The notes below the pieces were generated by a model that ran no database searches, was not told where the DNA came from, and was given only the letters and a program-made list of their open reading frames with translations. The position numbers were made by a program, and so were the translations under genes. This document shows positions 13,333 to 20,634 of a DNA stretch of 26,630 nt, one piece after another. This stretch comes from a virus: positions 1 to 26,630 of the IMG/VR virus record IMGVR_UViG_3300008217_000067; one strand, given 5' to 3'. Each line of letters begins with the position of its first letter. The first letter of the stretch is position 1.

Positions 13333-13657
13333 GATCCATGAACGCCGCCAATGTCCTTGATACCAGCGAGTCTCCACCGTCTAGGACCGCAAGCACGGCA
13401 GCCTCGCCCAGCTCCGTCCGCGCGGCATGCGCGAAGCGCACGGCCTGGCGGGTAGCTACACGGTCTCCGGCCACAGCCAGCGACGAGCGCTCGATCTCTG
13501 AGAGGCCCGCGAATTCTTGAATGGAGACCGAGCCTCCCCCGCGCAGGAACTGCTCGCAGCCCTGCGTTAGCCGGTTCAGCCGGTCCTCTGCCTCCTGGCC
13601 TTCTGTGGCGGCCTCTACGTCCCCATAGACGCCCAGGGCTTCTGCTAGAGCCCCCAT
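13319..13657 (-). CDS. Small helical tail-region protein (112 aa)
   Basis: The ATG at 13657 has AGGGAG about 7 bases upstream and overlaps the preceding gene by 13 bases. The product is almost wholly helical, acidic at the N-terminus and Ala-rich in the second half (AVRFAHAARTELGEAAVLAVL). No family was recognised. Lying between tube-like and tape-measure-like genes it could be a tail assembly chaperone, but no slippery heptamer was seen that would give the usual frameshift product, so this is only a possibility. Confidence 0.65.
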   Translation of the reverse strand: MGALAEALGVYGDVEAATEGQEAEDRLNRLTQGCEQFLRGGGSVSIQEFAGLSEIERSSLAVAGDRVATRQAVRFAHAARTELGEAAVLAVLDGGDSLVSRTLAAFMDRARG

Positions 13658-14124
13658 GAGACACTCCCTGTGGGCGCAGCGCCCTCTCGGATAGCTAGGA
13701 ACTCGCAGAGGATCAGGTGCTCGGTGCGTGCCGCCATACTTACCTCGATCTCCTCAGCCGCGCGCGGTATCGCCTTTGCAAACGTGAAGCCTGGATAGTT
13801 GGAATCCTTGGGCGTAAAGACCAGCGCCGCGGCGTCTTGGGATCGGAACCAGCCGGCCTTCTTGGCTCCTGGGAACTGGACAAAGCCCGCCGATACATTC
13901 GGGAAGACCGCGGCGATAGAGGTTGACAGGAACCCACGCAGCGCGAGACCGACCCGATAGACCGCGCCTACAAATAGCTCGTCAACGATCTCAACGCCGA
14001 ACTCCTCGGCCTCTATTGGCGTCTGAGACGCTGTGCGGAGGAGCTGGACGTCACGAATGAGCCCTAGGTCAGTTCCACCGAACGACACAGAGCCGGGGAC
14101 CCTGAGCGCGTCCAGGGCGCTCAT
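13645..14124 (-). CDS. Tail tube-like protein (159 aa)
   Basis: The ATG at 14124 overlaps the upstream TGA (ATGA). The protein begins with a short strand pair (GSVSFGGTDLGLIRDVQLL), has a loop (ASQTPIEAEEFGVEIVDEL), then alternating strands with a helix, and ends in a hydrophobic helix (RTEHLILCEFLAIREG) and tail. This is the general layout of siphovirus tail tube proteins, which start with a statement-like GTDLG turn and remodel a loop upon assembly. The place directly after the gpG-like gene fits. No exact family was recognised, so the tube call is moderate. Confidence 0.55.
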   Translation of the reverse strand: MSALDALRVPGSVSFGGTDLGLIRDVQLLRTASQTPIEAEEFGVEIVDELFVGAVYRVGLALRGFLSTSIAAVFPNVSAGFVQFPGAKKAGWFRSQDAAALVFTPKDSNYPGFTFAKAIPRAAEEIEVSMAARTEHLILCEFLAIREGAAPTGSVSWGL

Positions 14125-14699
14125 GTGGCCCGCCTGGCAATCTCCTGCTCGATCTCTTTAACCACCAGGCGCCTCTCGTCGTCGCCGATCTCTATAAACC
14201 TGCGCTCTCTTACGTTTAGGGTAAACGTCGGTTTTGAAAAGAGCCAGCCCAGCCCAAAGTCTCGGCGAGACCGATCCTGACGCAGCCAGATAGCCAGCTG
14301 CCGCCGCCCGGTGGCGTTGAGCGTGAGCGTCACGGCCCCGCCCTCGTTCTGGATCGAGGCGTAGCTTACGCTCGTCCCGACCACCAATTCGGACCCGCGC
14401 ACCTCCCATGTCAACGAGCCGCGGAGGCGGCCCGTGTCTACAACGGCTGGCCGCGGCTGGAATCTGCGCCCCTTGGGAAAGCCGCCCGCGTTGAGATCCT
14501 TCACGATCCCAGCCACGTTAGGCGTCAGCCGTGGCGCCCATGCGTCGCCTGACGGAGAGCGCTGCAGCCTCCAAGACCGCTGGAACCTCGAGGTCAGCAG
14601 CGCGCCGATACCGTCCAGAACCTCTTCTACGGCCTGGACTGATAAGGAATCTGATAGGAGGTCGATCTGATCCGGCGACACCCGGACCTCTACAGTCAC
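14121..14699 (-). CDS. Phage virion morphogenesis protein, Mu gpG-like (192 aa)
   Basis: The start is the GTG at 14699, which overlaps the upstream TGA (GTGA) and has GAGG about 5 bases before it; the ATG at 14747 lies inside the previous gene. Characteristic parts of the gpG/tail-completion family (PF05069 type) are seen: RSPSGDAWAPRL near residue 50, then VVDTGRLRGSLTWEV, a strand block (VVGTSVSYASIQNEGG) and a final RRFIEIGDDE. In Mu-like phages this protein acts in head completion or head-tail joining. The gene lies between a connector-like and a tube-like gene, in agreement. Confidence 0.8.
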   Translation of the reverse strand: MTVEVRVSPDQIDLLSDSLSVQAVEEVLDGIGALLTSRFQRSWRLQRSPSGDAWAPRLTPNVAGIVKDLNAGGFPKGRRFQPRPAVVDTGRLRGSLTWEVRGSELVVGTSVSYASIQNEGGAVTLTLNATGRRQLAIWLRQDRSRRDFGLGWLFSKPTFTLNVRERRFIEIGDDERRLVVKEIEQEIARRAT

Positions 14700-15145
14700 T
14701 CGTCCTCGTCCCCGCCGCCGACAGCATTGGGCACGAAGCCTCTCCACCGGGAGCGGTCCTGGTCAGGCCGCGATCCCGCACGCTCGGTGGAAGGATCCAG
14801 CGTAGAGTTCGAGGTCGGGCTGATCCGCTGCTCGGAGCCGCGGGTGGTAGCGATCTGGATAAGGCCTCGGTTCCAGCGCTCGGTGACCTGCTGCGTATTC
14901 CTGCCGGTTATCCCGGAGTACTGCATAAGGAATACGAGCACACCCTGCACGGCAATTGCCACATGGAGCGCGTCTGTGTCGTCGTAGGCTATCCCGGTCT
15001 CTATAAGGAAGACGGCCTGCGTGTCTGCTACGGCAGCGTCCAGGACGCCCGTGTTGACCGTGGTCTCTGAAGGTTCTCCAGGGTTCGTAAGCTCGACCAG
15101 GAGTTGCGTCGAGAGGCGCAGCGTCGCGTTGACCTGGAGCGTCAT
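14696..15145 (-). CDS. Head-tail connector-like protein (149 aa)
   Basis: The ATG at 15145 lies 3 bases after the TAG of the upstream gene; the ribosome binding site is weak. Residues 35-100 form helices with a pattern close to adaptor proteins (DAAVADTQAVFLIETG, then HVAIAVQGVLVFLMQYSG, then QQVTERWNRGLIQIATTRG). The C-terminal 45 residues are polar and disordered, ending GGGDEDE. Position before the gpG-like gene matches the gp36/DUF1320 connector place in Mu-like phages, but the sequence match to that family is only approximate. Confidence 0.55.
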   Translation of the reverse strand: MTLQVNATLRLSTQLLVELTNPGEPSETTVNTGVLDAAVADTQAVFLIETGIAYDDTDALHVAIAVQGVLVFLMQYSGITGRNTQQVTERWNRGLIQIATTRGSEQRISPTSNSTLDPSTERAGSRPDQDRSRWRGFVPNAVGGGDEDE

Positions 15146-15148
15146 GCT

Positions 15149-16432
15149 CTACGGGTCCGTTACCGTGGGCGTCCCTGAGTGGGGGAGATAGCGCCCATAG
15201 GCGCGCCATAGCCACTTCTGAATCTTGGAGTCGCTGCCAGCGAAAACGTCTGTTACCTGGATCTGATCGTCAAGTAGGAACTTGCTCGCGAGCGACCCTG
15301 AGAGGTGCCACCAGGTCCCGTCGAAGGGCTCCATGGTCCCAAAGTAGACCTCGTCTATCAGCACCTCCGCGTCATGGCCGGAGAAGGAGAACTCAAACTC
15401 AGCGTTAGCCTGGTTGAAGCTGGCAGCCCAGAGATCCTCGTCCCTGTCGACAATTACAGAGTTCCACGCGCCAGCCACGAGCCCGGAGAGCGTGACGGCC
15501 TGCGTAGCCGAGCCCCACTTGATCGTTAGTGTACCAGCGGTCAAGGCAGCGTCCGGCCTCACCCAGACCTCTGTAAGATATGGGACGTCTGCCGCCAGCT
15601 GGAGCCGGTTGACCGAGAAGGCCTGTGTAACCGTTCTGACGGCTCCCGTCTGGACAGCCAGACTCGTAGGGTTTGGGTCGCCAACGGCGTCCCGCGCGAA
15701 CAGGTTCCTGTCCAGTTCGTAGCCCGTAGGATCGTCTAGGGTCCAACCTGTAATCGTGTCAGTCGCAATCAGCGGATATCGGCCAGCTGCAAATTGACCT
15801 GCAATTGCAAACTGGCTGAAAGAGGAGTTCCGGAGCAACGACGACGACGAGTCCTTGGCGAAGAAGTTCCGGCGGATAGCGCCTGACGAATCAGCCTCGA
15901 GCGAGTCAACGCCAGCGTTACCGCCTCGGAGCTCGAAGACCTCGCGGAACCTCTCGGCTCCTGTGTTCTCGTCTTGGATACAGCGGAGCGTCTTGGTCTC
16001 TACAAACTCGTTTTCGAGGTCGTATGCGTTCTCGTCCTTGGACAGACGCACCAGTACGCCCTTACTCGCGCCGAACGAAGGGATAGCGCCATAGGTGATC
16101 CCGCGGCTCTTTACCGTCTTCGAATTGGCCTCAAAGTATGCGTATATTCGATCCAGTGCAGCCTGGGCCGCACGCTCTGGCGCGTTGACTATGTGGTGGG
16201 TGTATGCCGTCAGAATCGGGCTGAGGACTGAGGGACCAGCGCCGACACCTGAAGCTATCCTGGACCGGAAGAGCCGAGCCCCTGCTGCTTGCGCGGCAGC
16301 AAAGTCTGACTCCAGGATCTGCATGTAGGCGTCTTCGTCCGTTGCGACCGTCTGCTGCGCTAGCAGATTGTCGATCAGCAAGACACCAGCCCTAAGCTGG
16401 TTGTCCATTTCTCCTTCGGTCGGTGACGCCAC
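15149..16432 (-). CDS. Structural protein with helical base and carbohydrate-binding-like jelly roll (427 aa)
   Basis: The GTG at 16432 has AGAGGT 6 bases upstream; the ATG at codon 9 has GGAG only 2 bases away, too close. Residues 1-100 are helical, 100-190 mixed. From about 195 to 370 there is a beta domain of the CBM4/9 or galactose-binding type: LLRNSSFSQF at its start, GWTLDDPTGYELDRN, strands with TAGTLTIKWG, a FSFSGHDAEVLIDEVYFG end strand. The C-terminus ends in KIQKWLWRAYGRYL. Sugar-binding-like domains on phage heads or necks can help attachment. The gene stands between capsid and connector genes, so a head-surface, neck or whisker location is possible. The beta domain is a moderate call. 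Confidence 0.6.
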   Translation of the reverse strand: MASPTEGEMDNQLRAGVLLIDNLLAQQTVATDEDAYMQILESDFAAAQAAGARLFRSRIASGVGAGPSVLSPILTAYTHHIVNAPERAAQAALDRIYAYFEANSKTVKSRGITYGAIPSFGASKGVLVRLSKDENAYDLENEFVETKTLRCIQDENTGAERFREVFELRGGNAGVDSLEADSSGAIRRNFFAKDSSSSLLRNSSFSQFAIAGQFAAGRYPLIATDTITGWTLDDPTGYELDRNLFARDAVGDPNPTSLAVQTGAVRTVTQAFSVNRLQLAADVPYLTEVWVRPDAALTAGTLTIKWGSATQAVTLSGLVAGAWNSVIVDRDEDLWAASFNQANAEFEFSFSGHDAEVLIDEVYFGTMEPFDGTWWHLSGSLASKFLLDDQIQVTDVFAGSDSKIQKWLWRAYGRYLPHSGTPTVTDP

Positions 16433-16441
16433 GGGCTACCT

Positions 16442-16975
16442 CTAGTTTAGATTGTCGACCTGCTTAGACCGCCGTCGCTTGGGCTTCAGCTTGACGGGTG
16501 CCGCTGGCTCAAAGCCCGCGGCCTCCTTCTTGGTGGCGGCCTCGGCCTCCTGAGCGCCCTCCGTCGACTGGCCCATGGTGTCAGACAGGCTCGGGTATCC
16601 GGCCTTCTCGTAGGGGTTCTCCAGGGTGTCTAGAGGAACCGCATACATGAGCCCAAGGATAGGGCGGTCGTTGTCCATTTTGCGATAGTTCCGCGCGCGC
16701 GTGTCGTGGATCCTCGAGCGGCTCTTGCGTCCCTTCGTAGAGCGGACGACCTTATGAGACGCGGCCTCAAAGCACTTCTCTAGCTGGCCCGGTCCCATGC
16801 GGACAACTGCCCCGCGGACCTTTGTCCGTTCGGTCTCTGATCCGTAGCCGGTCACCTTCTCAGATTTTCGCGGGAAGCATTGGCCGCCTGCGAAGATCTG
16901 GTGAACAGGGCAGTCGTCGTTGACGCCGATACGGTAGAGCTTCTCGCCCTTCTGGAGTGTTACTACTGGGGCCAT
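16442..16975 (-). CDS. Basic head-region hypothetical protein (177 aa)
   Basis: The ATG at 16975 has AGGAG 7 bases upstream. The first 60 residues look beta-rich with two cysteines (22, 33) and a PVHQIFAGGQCFPRK segment. A basic region (VVRSTKGRKSRSRIHDTRARNYRK) follows, then an acidic linker and a strongly basic tail (KLKPKRRRSKQ). No family was recognised. It is the first gene after the capsid terminator, so it should be made at a lower level than the capsid protein. The basic regions suggest DNA or capsid-interior contact, which is inference. Confidence 0.65.
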   Translation of the reverse strand: MAPVVTLQKGEKLYRIGVNDDCPVHQIFAGGQCFPRKSEKVTGYGSETERTKVRGAVVRMGPGQLEKCFEAASHKVVRSTKGRKSRSRIHDTRARNYRKMDNDRPILGLMYAVPLDTLENPYEKAGYPSLSDTMGQSTEGAQEAEAATKKEAAGFEPAAPVKLKPKRRRSKQVDNLN

Positions 16976-16993
16976 TGGCTTCTCCTAGTCGTT

Positions 16994-17026
16994 AAAAAGA
17001 AGGGCCCGCCCACAGCGGACGGGCCC
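16994..17026 (-). terminator. Rho-independent terminator after the capsid gene
   Basis: Read on the minus strand: GGGCCCG, one bulged T, CC, the loop GCTGTG, GG, CGGGCCC, then TTCTTTTT. The 9-bp GC stem plus the T run right after it is a standard terminator. It lies 27 bases after the capsid gene stop and just before the gene starting at 16975. On the plus strand there is no T run, so it works for minus-strand RNA only. Confidence 0.85.
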
Positions 17027-17052
17027 CCTCTGTCTCCGCATAACCAACAAGT

Positions 17053-18036
17053 CTAGTTGTTTACTTTGACCGTGCCGTAGGCAGTGTTCACGCCGTACCC
17101 GGCGCGCATGTCCAGCAAGGTCGCGAGGATCCGGTAGCGGCGAGCTCGCTCGCTGTTCTCGCGGGTCTCGTCGATCATGCGTGGTGCGCGCCGCATGGTC
17201 TCGAAGACGGGCTTGGGGTCCACGCCGGGAAAGAAGATATAGTAGTCGTCGTCCGTGATCCGCTGGGTAGACCAGAGCGTCATAGACATTCCAGACTCTA
17301 GAATCGTGTTCGTAACGGCCTGTCCGCCGCCGCCCCTATCAACCGTCCTGCCCTGAATAAAGGCCTCGCGGAACACCTCCTCGTTCTGCACGCCATAAAT
17401 CACCAGCGCGCCCTGGTCGAGGTCTGCGTCATTCAAGAGCGGTTCGCCCTCGGTGTCTTGGAACTGCTTGGCTTGCTCGAGCGCTGACCAGAAGTCGGAG
17501 CGCACCGCGCCAGACGTTGCCACGCCCGTCCCTGTGATCAGGTTCCCGTTGACCACGCCGAAGCGCGGGTTAGCGCCTGCAGTCGTAGCGTAGAGCGCTG
17601 CGCCGTCGGGCGCCGTCGGGATAGCCTTTAGCAGCCTGGCGTCAGCAGTGCCTTGGAGGATCTGAAAGAAGACCTGCTCGGGAAGTTGCGCCGCTCTGAT
17701 CGCCAGCTTGCGCGCGACCTCTCGGATATCGCCCAACTGGATATCCTCGATATCTTCCTCGTGGAAGCCTATGGCTTTTCCCCACGTCAGGTTCTCGACG
17801 CTGTAGGCGATCGCTCGGAATGCGTCCTCTACAACGGCCTCGCCACGGTCAATCCGCTCAATGACGGGCGGCGACTCTAGGTAGCCGAACCGCTCGCGAC
17901 GCTTGCTCGAGGAGATCCCCAGCCGCATAGCATTAGCGAGGCTCGGGTGACGGCCTACCGTGTCTCGGTAGGTCGAGAGGAATGTCGCGTTGATATCTCT
18001 GAACAGGTCGTCAGAGGTAATAACTACTTCGGGCAT
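17053..18036 (-). CDS. Major capsid protein, Mu gpT-like
   Basis: The ATG at 18036 has AGGAG about 7 bases upstream. The 327-residue product fits the Mu-like major head subunit family (gpT, PF10124): the N-terminal segment DLFRDINATFLSTYRD, a GYLESPPVIERIDRGEA block, the KAIGFHEEDIEDIQLGDI part and the long helix with IRAAQLPEQVFFQILQGT, followed by a domain ending DDYYIFFPGVDPKPVFETM and a final RRYRILATLLDMRAGYGV. It forms the icosahedral shell with the HK97-type fold. It is preceded by the decoration protein and the protease-scaffold and followed by a strong terminator, as expected for the most highly made protein. Confidence 0.9.
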   Translation of the reverse strand: MPEVVITSDDLFRDINATFLSTYRDTVGRHPSLANAMRLGISSSKRRERFGYLESPPVIERIDRGEAVVEDAFRAIAYSVENLTWGKAIGFHEEDIEDIQLGDIREVARKLAIRAAQLPEQVFFQILQGTADARLLKAIPTAPDGAALYATTAGANPRFGVVNGNLITGTGVATSGAVRSDFWSALEQAKQFQDTEGEPLLNDADLDQGALVIYGVQNEEVFREAFIQGRTVDRGGGGQAVTNTILESGMSMTLWSTQRITDDDYYIFFPGVDPKPVFETMRRAPRMIDETRENSERARRYRILATLLDMRAGYGVNTAYGTVKVNN

Positions 18037-18076
18037 GTCGTCTCCTGCTGCTGGGTTCTAGTGGACTGGCCCGCCG

Positions 18077-18601
18077 TTAGGCGATACCTACCCGAGTTCC
18101 GAAGGCGGTTGTCGCGCCACCGGCGATCGTTGCATTGGCGAGGATTCCAAGGAGGAACTGCGCCTCCATTCCGAACTGCCAGACGTCAGCTTCAGCCGTT
18201 GCGGTGACGTCGAGCACGACGCCCATAGGCGGCGTGGTTCCCGGGTCGGTCAGGACGAGCGGCGGGCCGGAGTCCGCGGCCCATACGAGCTTGCCGAAAT
18301 CCGCGGCCGTTGTGGTCGCGCCAGTGACGGCGATCCGCTTAAGAACTCGGCCAGCGCCGTTGAAGTTGTTTTCTGCCGTTCCGTCGCCAAGGGTCTCGTC
18401 TGAGTATTGCCCGCCCATGAGCACCTGGCCCTGGAGCGCTGCATACGTGATCAGGAACCCGTCGCCCGCTGCTGCCGCGGCTGTTGCAGCCGCAGCAAAC
18501 TGACCGGCGAAGGTCTGAACCGTGTTCAGGACCGGGTGGCCTAGGCGAACGTCAGGGCCTGGAGACTCAGGGAGCGGATCACTTCGGGTGGGATCAGTCA
18601 T
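18077..18601 (-). CDS. Capsid decoration/stabilisation-like protein (174 aa)
   Basis: The ATG at 18601 has AGAGGA about 6 bases upstream. After a polar Pro-rich arm (MTDPTRSDPLPESPGPDV) there is an Ala-rich helix, then a small beta domain (VLKRIAVTGATTTAADFGKLVWAAD, then a PPMGVVLDVT strand). This order, a flexible arm plus a DUF2190-like beta barrel, and the place between protease-scaffold and capsid genes fit head decoration or cement proteins. Family membership was not confirmed. Confidence 0.6.
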   Translation of the reverse strand: MTDPTRSDPLPESPGPDVRLGHPVLNTVQTFAGQFAAAATAAAAAGDGFLITYAALQGQVLMGGQYSDETLGDGTAENNFNGAGRVLKRIAVTGATTTAADFGKLVWAADSGPPLVLTDPGTTPPMGVVLDVTATAEADVWQFGMEAQFLLGILANATIAGGATTAFGTRVGIA

Positions 18602-18613
18602 AGTGTCCTCTGC

Positions 18614-19354
18614 CTAGCGCGTCAGCGCGGGTGTAGTCTTCACGCCCAGAAAGGCGTCAGGGTTGCTGTTGGCCGCGACATAATCGTTAAACTTTACAGG
18701 CGACTCGCTGCGGCTCCACGAGCCGAACAGGTCTCGAGCGGTCGAGAGCGCCTCCGGGCCCTGGGCCGCGAAGGCCGCTACCTCTGGCGGATCCATTGAG
18801 CTCGTGTGCGGGTTGATCTCGCCAGTCCAGTGGGTGGGCGGATCGCTCGGGCCAATCCGCTCCATTCCCTGCGCATAGCTCAGCGCGGCGTCGAGGCCGC
18901 CCTTGGCAGCCGCTGCGCGGAACGTGTTCACGTGGTCGATACCGAAGCCCGCCGCCTGCAGCTGGCTTGCTTTGGCCTCGATCTGCTGGCCCGCCAAGAA
19001 CTCGCTAAAGGTCCGCTCCATGCGGTCCATGCGTGCCACGAGAGCGTCTTGCGCGCCTTGGGCTGCTAGTTCTGTAGCTGTCGAGGCCTGTGTCTCTGGC
19101 TTGGCCTCGGCTGGCTCTGTCTCTGCTGAGAAGAGGCCCATTCGCTGGCCCATACCCTGACCCATACCCTGCTGCTGCATAGCGGGGGCGGGCTGCTCTG
19201 CGGGGGCCTGCGGGTTAGGCATGCCCTCCTGCTGCGGCTCGATCACCTGCTTGAGCAGCTGGAAGATCTGCATGAGGACCTGTTCCGCATTGGCCGCGAA
19301 GGTGGCCTTAGCGTCGGTGTCGGCTTTTCCAGTAGCCGTAGTAGGCGTAGTCAT
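18614..19354 (-). CDS. Nested scaffold protein from an internal start (246 aa)
   Basis: Inside the protease-scaffold gene, in the same frame, an ATG at 19354 (Met200) is preceded by GGAGG with 6 bases of spacing, a better site than that of the full gene. The product would be the scaffold part alone, starting MTTPTTATGKAD. This is the arrangement known from phage Mu genes I and Z (and lambda C/Nu3), where excess free scaffold is needed for prohead assembly. The start is seen in the sequence; use of it is inferred from the site and the precedent. Confidence 0.7.
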   Translation of the reverse strand: MTTPTTATGKADTDAKATFAANAEQVLMQIFQLLKQVIEPQQEGMPNPQAPAEQPAPAMQQQGMGQGMGQRMGLFSAETEPAEAKPETQASTATELAAQGAQDALVARMDRMERTFSEFLAGQQIEAKASQLQAAGFGIDHVNTFRAAAAKGGLDAALSYAQGMERIGPSDPPTHWTGEINPHTSSMDPPEVAAFAAQGPEALSTARDLFGSWSRSESPVKFNDYVAANSNPDAFLGVKTTPALTR

Positions 19355-19951
19355 AGGGGCCTCCGTGACGTAGTGAGCAAGTGACCGGACGCGATCTCCG
19401 GTCTGTGAATAGGCCAGGATCGGTCCACCTTCGGCAAGTGTGGTGATCCTGGTGCCGCTGTCGATTGGCGCCTTCGCCTCTGCGACTCGCAGCAGGGGGA
19501 ATCTGAAGAACGGGACCTCGTCGTCGAGCAGGGCCAGAGAGTCAATCTCCTTCTCGTTAACGTCGAGGATTTCCACGCTGCGGTAGGAGAGCTCGCCACG
19601 CTGGATCCGCTCGAACACTGCAGGCCTGACGCCCACCAGATCAGCGAAGACCGTGGGAACCTCCTCGCCGCCGTGCATGATCGAGCCGATTCTCGTCAGG
19701 CGGAACTTGCCCGCGGCCTCTGCTACTTGAGCGTCGCCGTGGTGCCGAACGTGAAGCGGAGCTAGGTAGCCCTCTGCCTGCCGTTGCTGCGCTGTGGCCA
19801 GCGCGCCGTGGAGCCAATCGACGCCGAATTCCAGCTCTTTGTCGCTCCCTCGAGTGTTAACTGAGAAGATTGGGACGTCAAATATCGTAAAGGTCCCGTC
19901 GGGCCCCTTGGCGTGGCGATAAACGGGCGGACTGCCTACGGTGGGTCCCAT
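18614..19951 (-). CDS. Prohead protease-scaffold fusion, Mu gpI-like (445 aa)
   Basis: The ATG at 19951 has only a weak ribosome binding site. The first 165 residues are a compact protease-like domain: HVRHHGD (His67, 70, 71), FRLTRIGSIMHGG, and LSYRSVEILD (Ser122, 125), a layout like the Mu gpI type prohead protease with His and Ser residues as likely catalytic groups. From about 200 on it changes to a scaffold-type sequence: Gln/Pro/Met-rich repeats (GMGQGMGQRMG), long helices and an acidic, soluble character. The protease frees itself and removes the scaffold during head maturation. A strong internal start at 19354 marks the scaffold part as a separate product. Which residues are catalytic was not settled. 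Confidence 0.82.
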   Translation of the reverse strand: MGPTVGSPPVYRHAKGPDGTFTIFDVPIFSVNTRGSDKELEFGVDWLHGALATAQQRQAEGYLAPLHVRHHGDAQVAEAAGKFRLTRIGSIMHGGEEVPTVFADLVGVRPAVFERIQRGELSYRSVEILDVNEKEIDSLALLDDEVPFFRFPLLRVAEAKAPIDSGTRITTLAEGGPILAYSQTGDRVRSLAHYVTEAPMTTPTTATGKADTDAKATFAANAEQVLMQIFQLLKQVIEPQQEGMPNPQAPAEQPAPAMQQQGMGQGMGQRMGLFSAETEPAEAKPETQASTATELAAQGAQDALVARMDRMERTFSEFLAGQQIEAKASQLQAAGFGIDHVNTFRAAAAKGGLDAALSYAQGMERIGPSDPPTHWTGEINPHTSSMDPPEVAAFAAQGPEALSTARDLFGSWSRSESPVKFNDYVAANSNPDAFLGVKTTPALTR

Positions 19952-19986
19952 GTCCGAACCGTAGGGCCTAGACTACGTCAGTGTCC

Positions 19987-20007
19987 ATGTCTACTATGTC
20001 GGCGTGA
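19987..20007 (+). CDS. Possible six-codon leader peptide before the RHH gene
   Basis: ATG TCT ACT ATG TCG GCG TGA (MSTMSA) ends in a TGA that overlaps the GTG start of the next gene (GTGA). The GTG itself has no ribosome binding site, so translation may depend on this leader. No site is seen for the leader either, so a leaderless message is possible. This is a weak call. Confidence 0.25.
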   Translation: MSTMSA

Positions 20008-20198
20008 ACATTGGCGACGAAAAAGCCACCGCCCGGGTCTGTTTTCGAGCGACCCCGACACAAGAGCGAGAGATCAGGTACCGCGCCAACCACGAGCGCA
20101 GGTCAGTCAGCGAGTGGATCCGCCTGCGAATGGAGCGCGTGCTAGAGGCTGAGCCGCCAATTGACCCGCCGAAGCATCGAGGCCACCGCGGAGCTTAG
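20004..20198 (+). CDS. Ribbon-helix-helix regulator on the opposite strand of the late block (64 aa)
   Basis: The GTG at 20004 is the only plausible start; the frame is open upstream to a stop at 19962-19964 without another standard start. The sequence follows the Arc/CopG-type ribbon-helix-helix order: strand ATARVCFRA (8-16), helix PTQEREIRYRANHERR (18-33), turn SVSEW, helix IRLRMERVLEAE (39-50), then a Pro-rich tail. Such proteins bind DNA as dimers at inverted repeats. It lies between two minus-strand head genes, and its TAG overlaps the TAA of the convergent gene (TTAG). It may control nearby promoters or a distant site. No clear ribosome binding site or promoter was found. Confidence 0.6.
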   Translation: MNIGDEKATARVCFRATPTQEREIRYRANHERRSVSEWIRLRMERVLEAEPPIDPPKHRGHRGA

Positions 20199-20500
20199 CC
20201 CTCTTTCTCTAGGGTCGGGCAGTCGCTCTTGTGGTCCAGCGGGGCCTCTCTTACACCGCAGTGCCCGCAGGCCATGCCCATTCCGCAGTTCGTACAGGCC
20301 CCATAGGCGTCCCAGCGCTCGCATTGGCAGTCTGGGCACTTGGGCTTTACCCGATCCACCAGCCGGGCTGAAGCGTCTGTCAGCTCGAGGAGGGACTCTT
20401 GGATCTTGTTTACCGCCTCCTCTGCCTGGAGTCGCAGCCGTCGCTCTTCTGCGTAGTTCTTCCGGGCTTGCTCGAGCAGCTTTCCCCAGTCGGTAGCCAC
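20195..20500 (-). CDS. Coiled-coil/zinc-ribbon protein (101 aa)
   Basis: The start is the GTG at 20500, with GGAGAG about 8 bases upstream; the longer frame to 20590 crosses the structured intergenic region. Residues 4-50 are a charged coiled coil (LLEQARKNYAEERRLRLQAEE). The rest is Cys-rich: C55, C58, C60, then C69/C72 and C78/C81 (two C-x2-C pairs), and H90/C94, likely one or two zinc ribbons. No family was recognised. A zinc ribbon protein inside a head operon is unusual; it could act on DNA, on transcription, or in assembly. Confidence 0.7.
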   Translation of the reverse strand: MATDWGKLLEQARKNYAEERRLRLQAEEAVNKIQESLLELTDASARLVDRVKPKCPDCQCERWDAYGACTNCGMGMACGHCGVREAPLDHKSDCPTLEKEG

Positions 20501-20556
20501 TGGCGAACTCTCCAGCCTTACGTGCAGGGCCGACACGGCGCGCGTGGAAGGGTTGA

Positions 20557-20629
20557 CCAGCGGGCACCGACGACGATTCCCCGGGCCCAAACAGAGAGAG
20601 TGGGAGCCAAGGAAGACGGTGCCCGCTGG
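20557..20629. repeat. 13-bp perfect inverted repeat with 47-base spacer
   Basis: CCAGCGGGCACCG (20557-20569) and CGGTGCCCGCTGG (20617-20629) are exact reverse complements. Inside the spacer, TTCC and GGAA can pair further. It might be an RNA stem or a pair of protein-binding half sites. Confidence 0.85.
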
Positions 20630-20634
20630 CTTTG

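Noticed and set aside
13319-13377. Possible programmed frameshift joining the 112-aa gene to the next frame, as in tail chaperones
   Set aside because: No slippery heptamer was found in the overlap, and the downstream product looks like an independent terminator-type protein.
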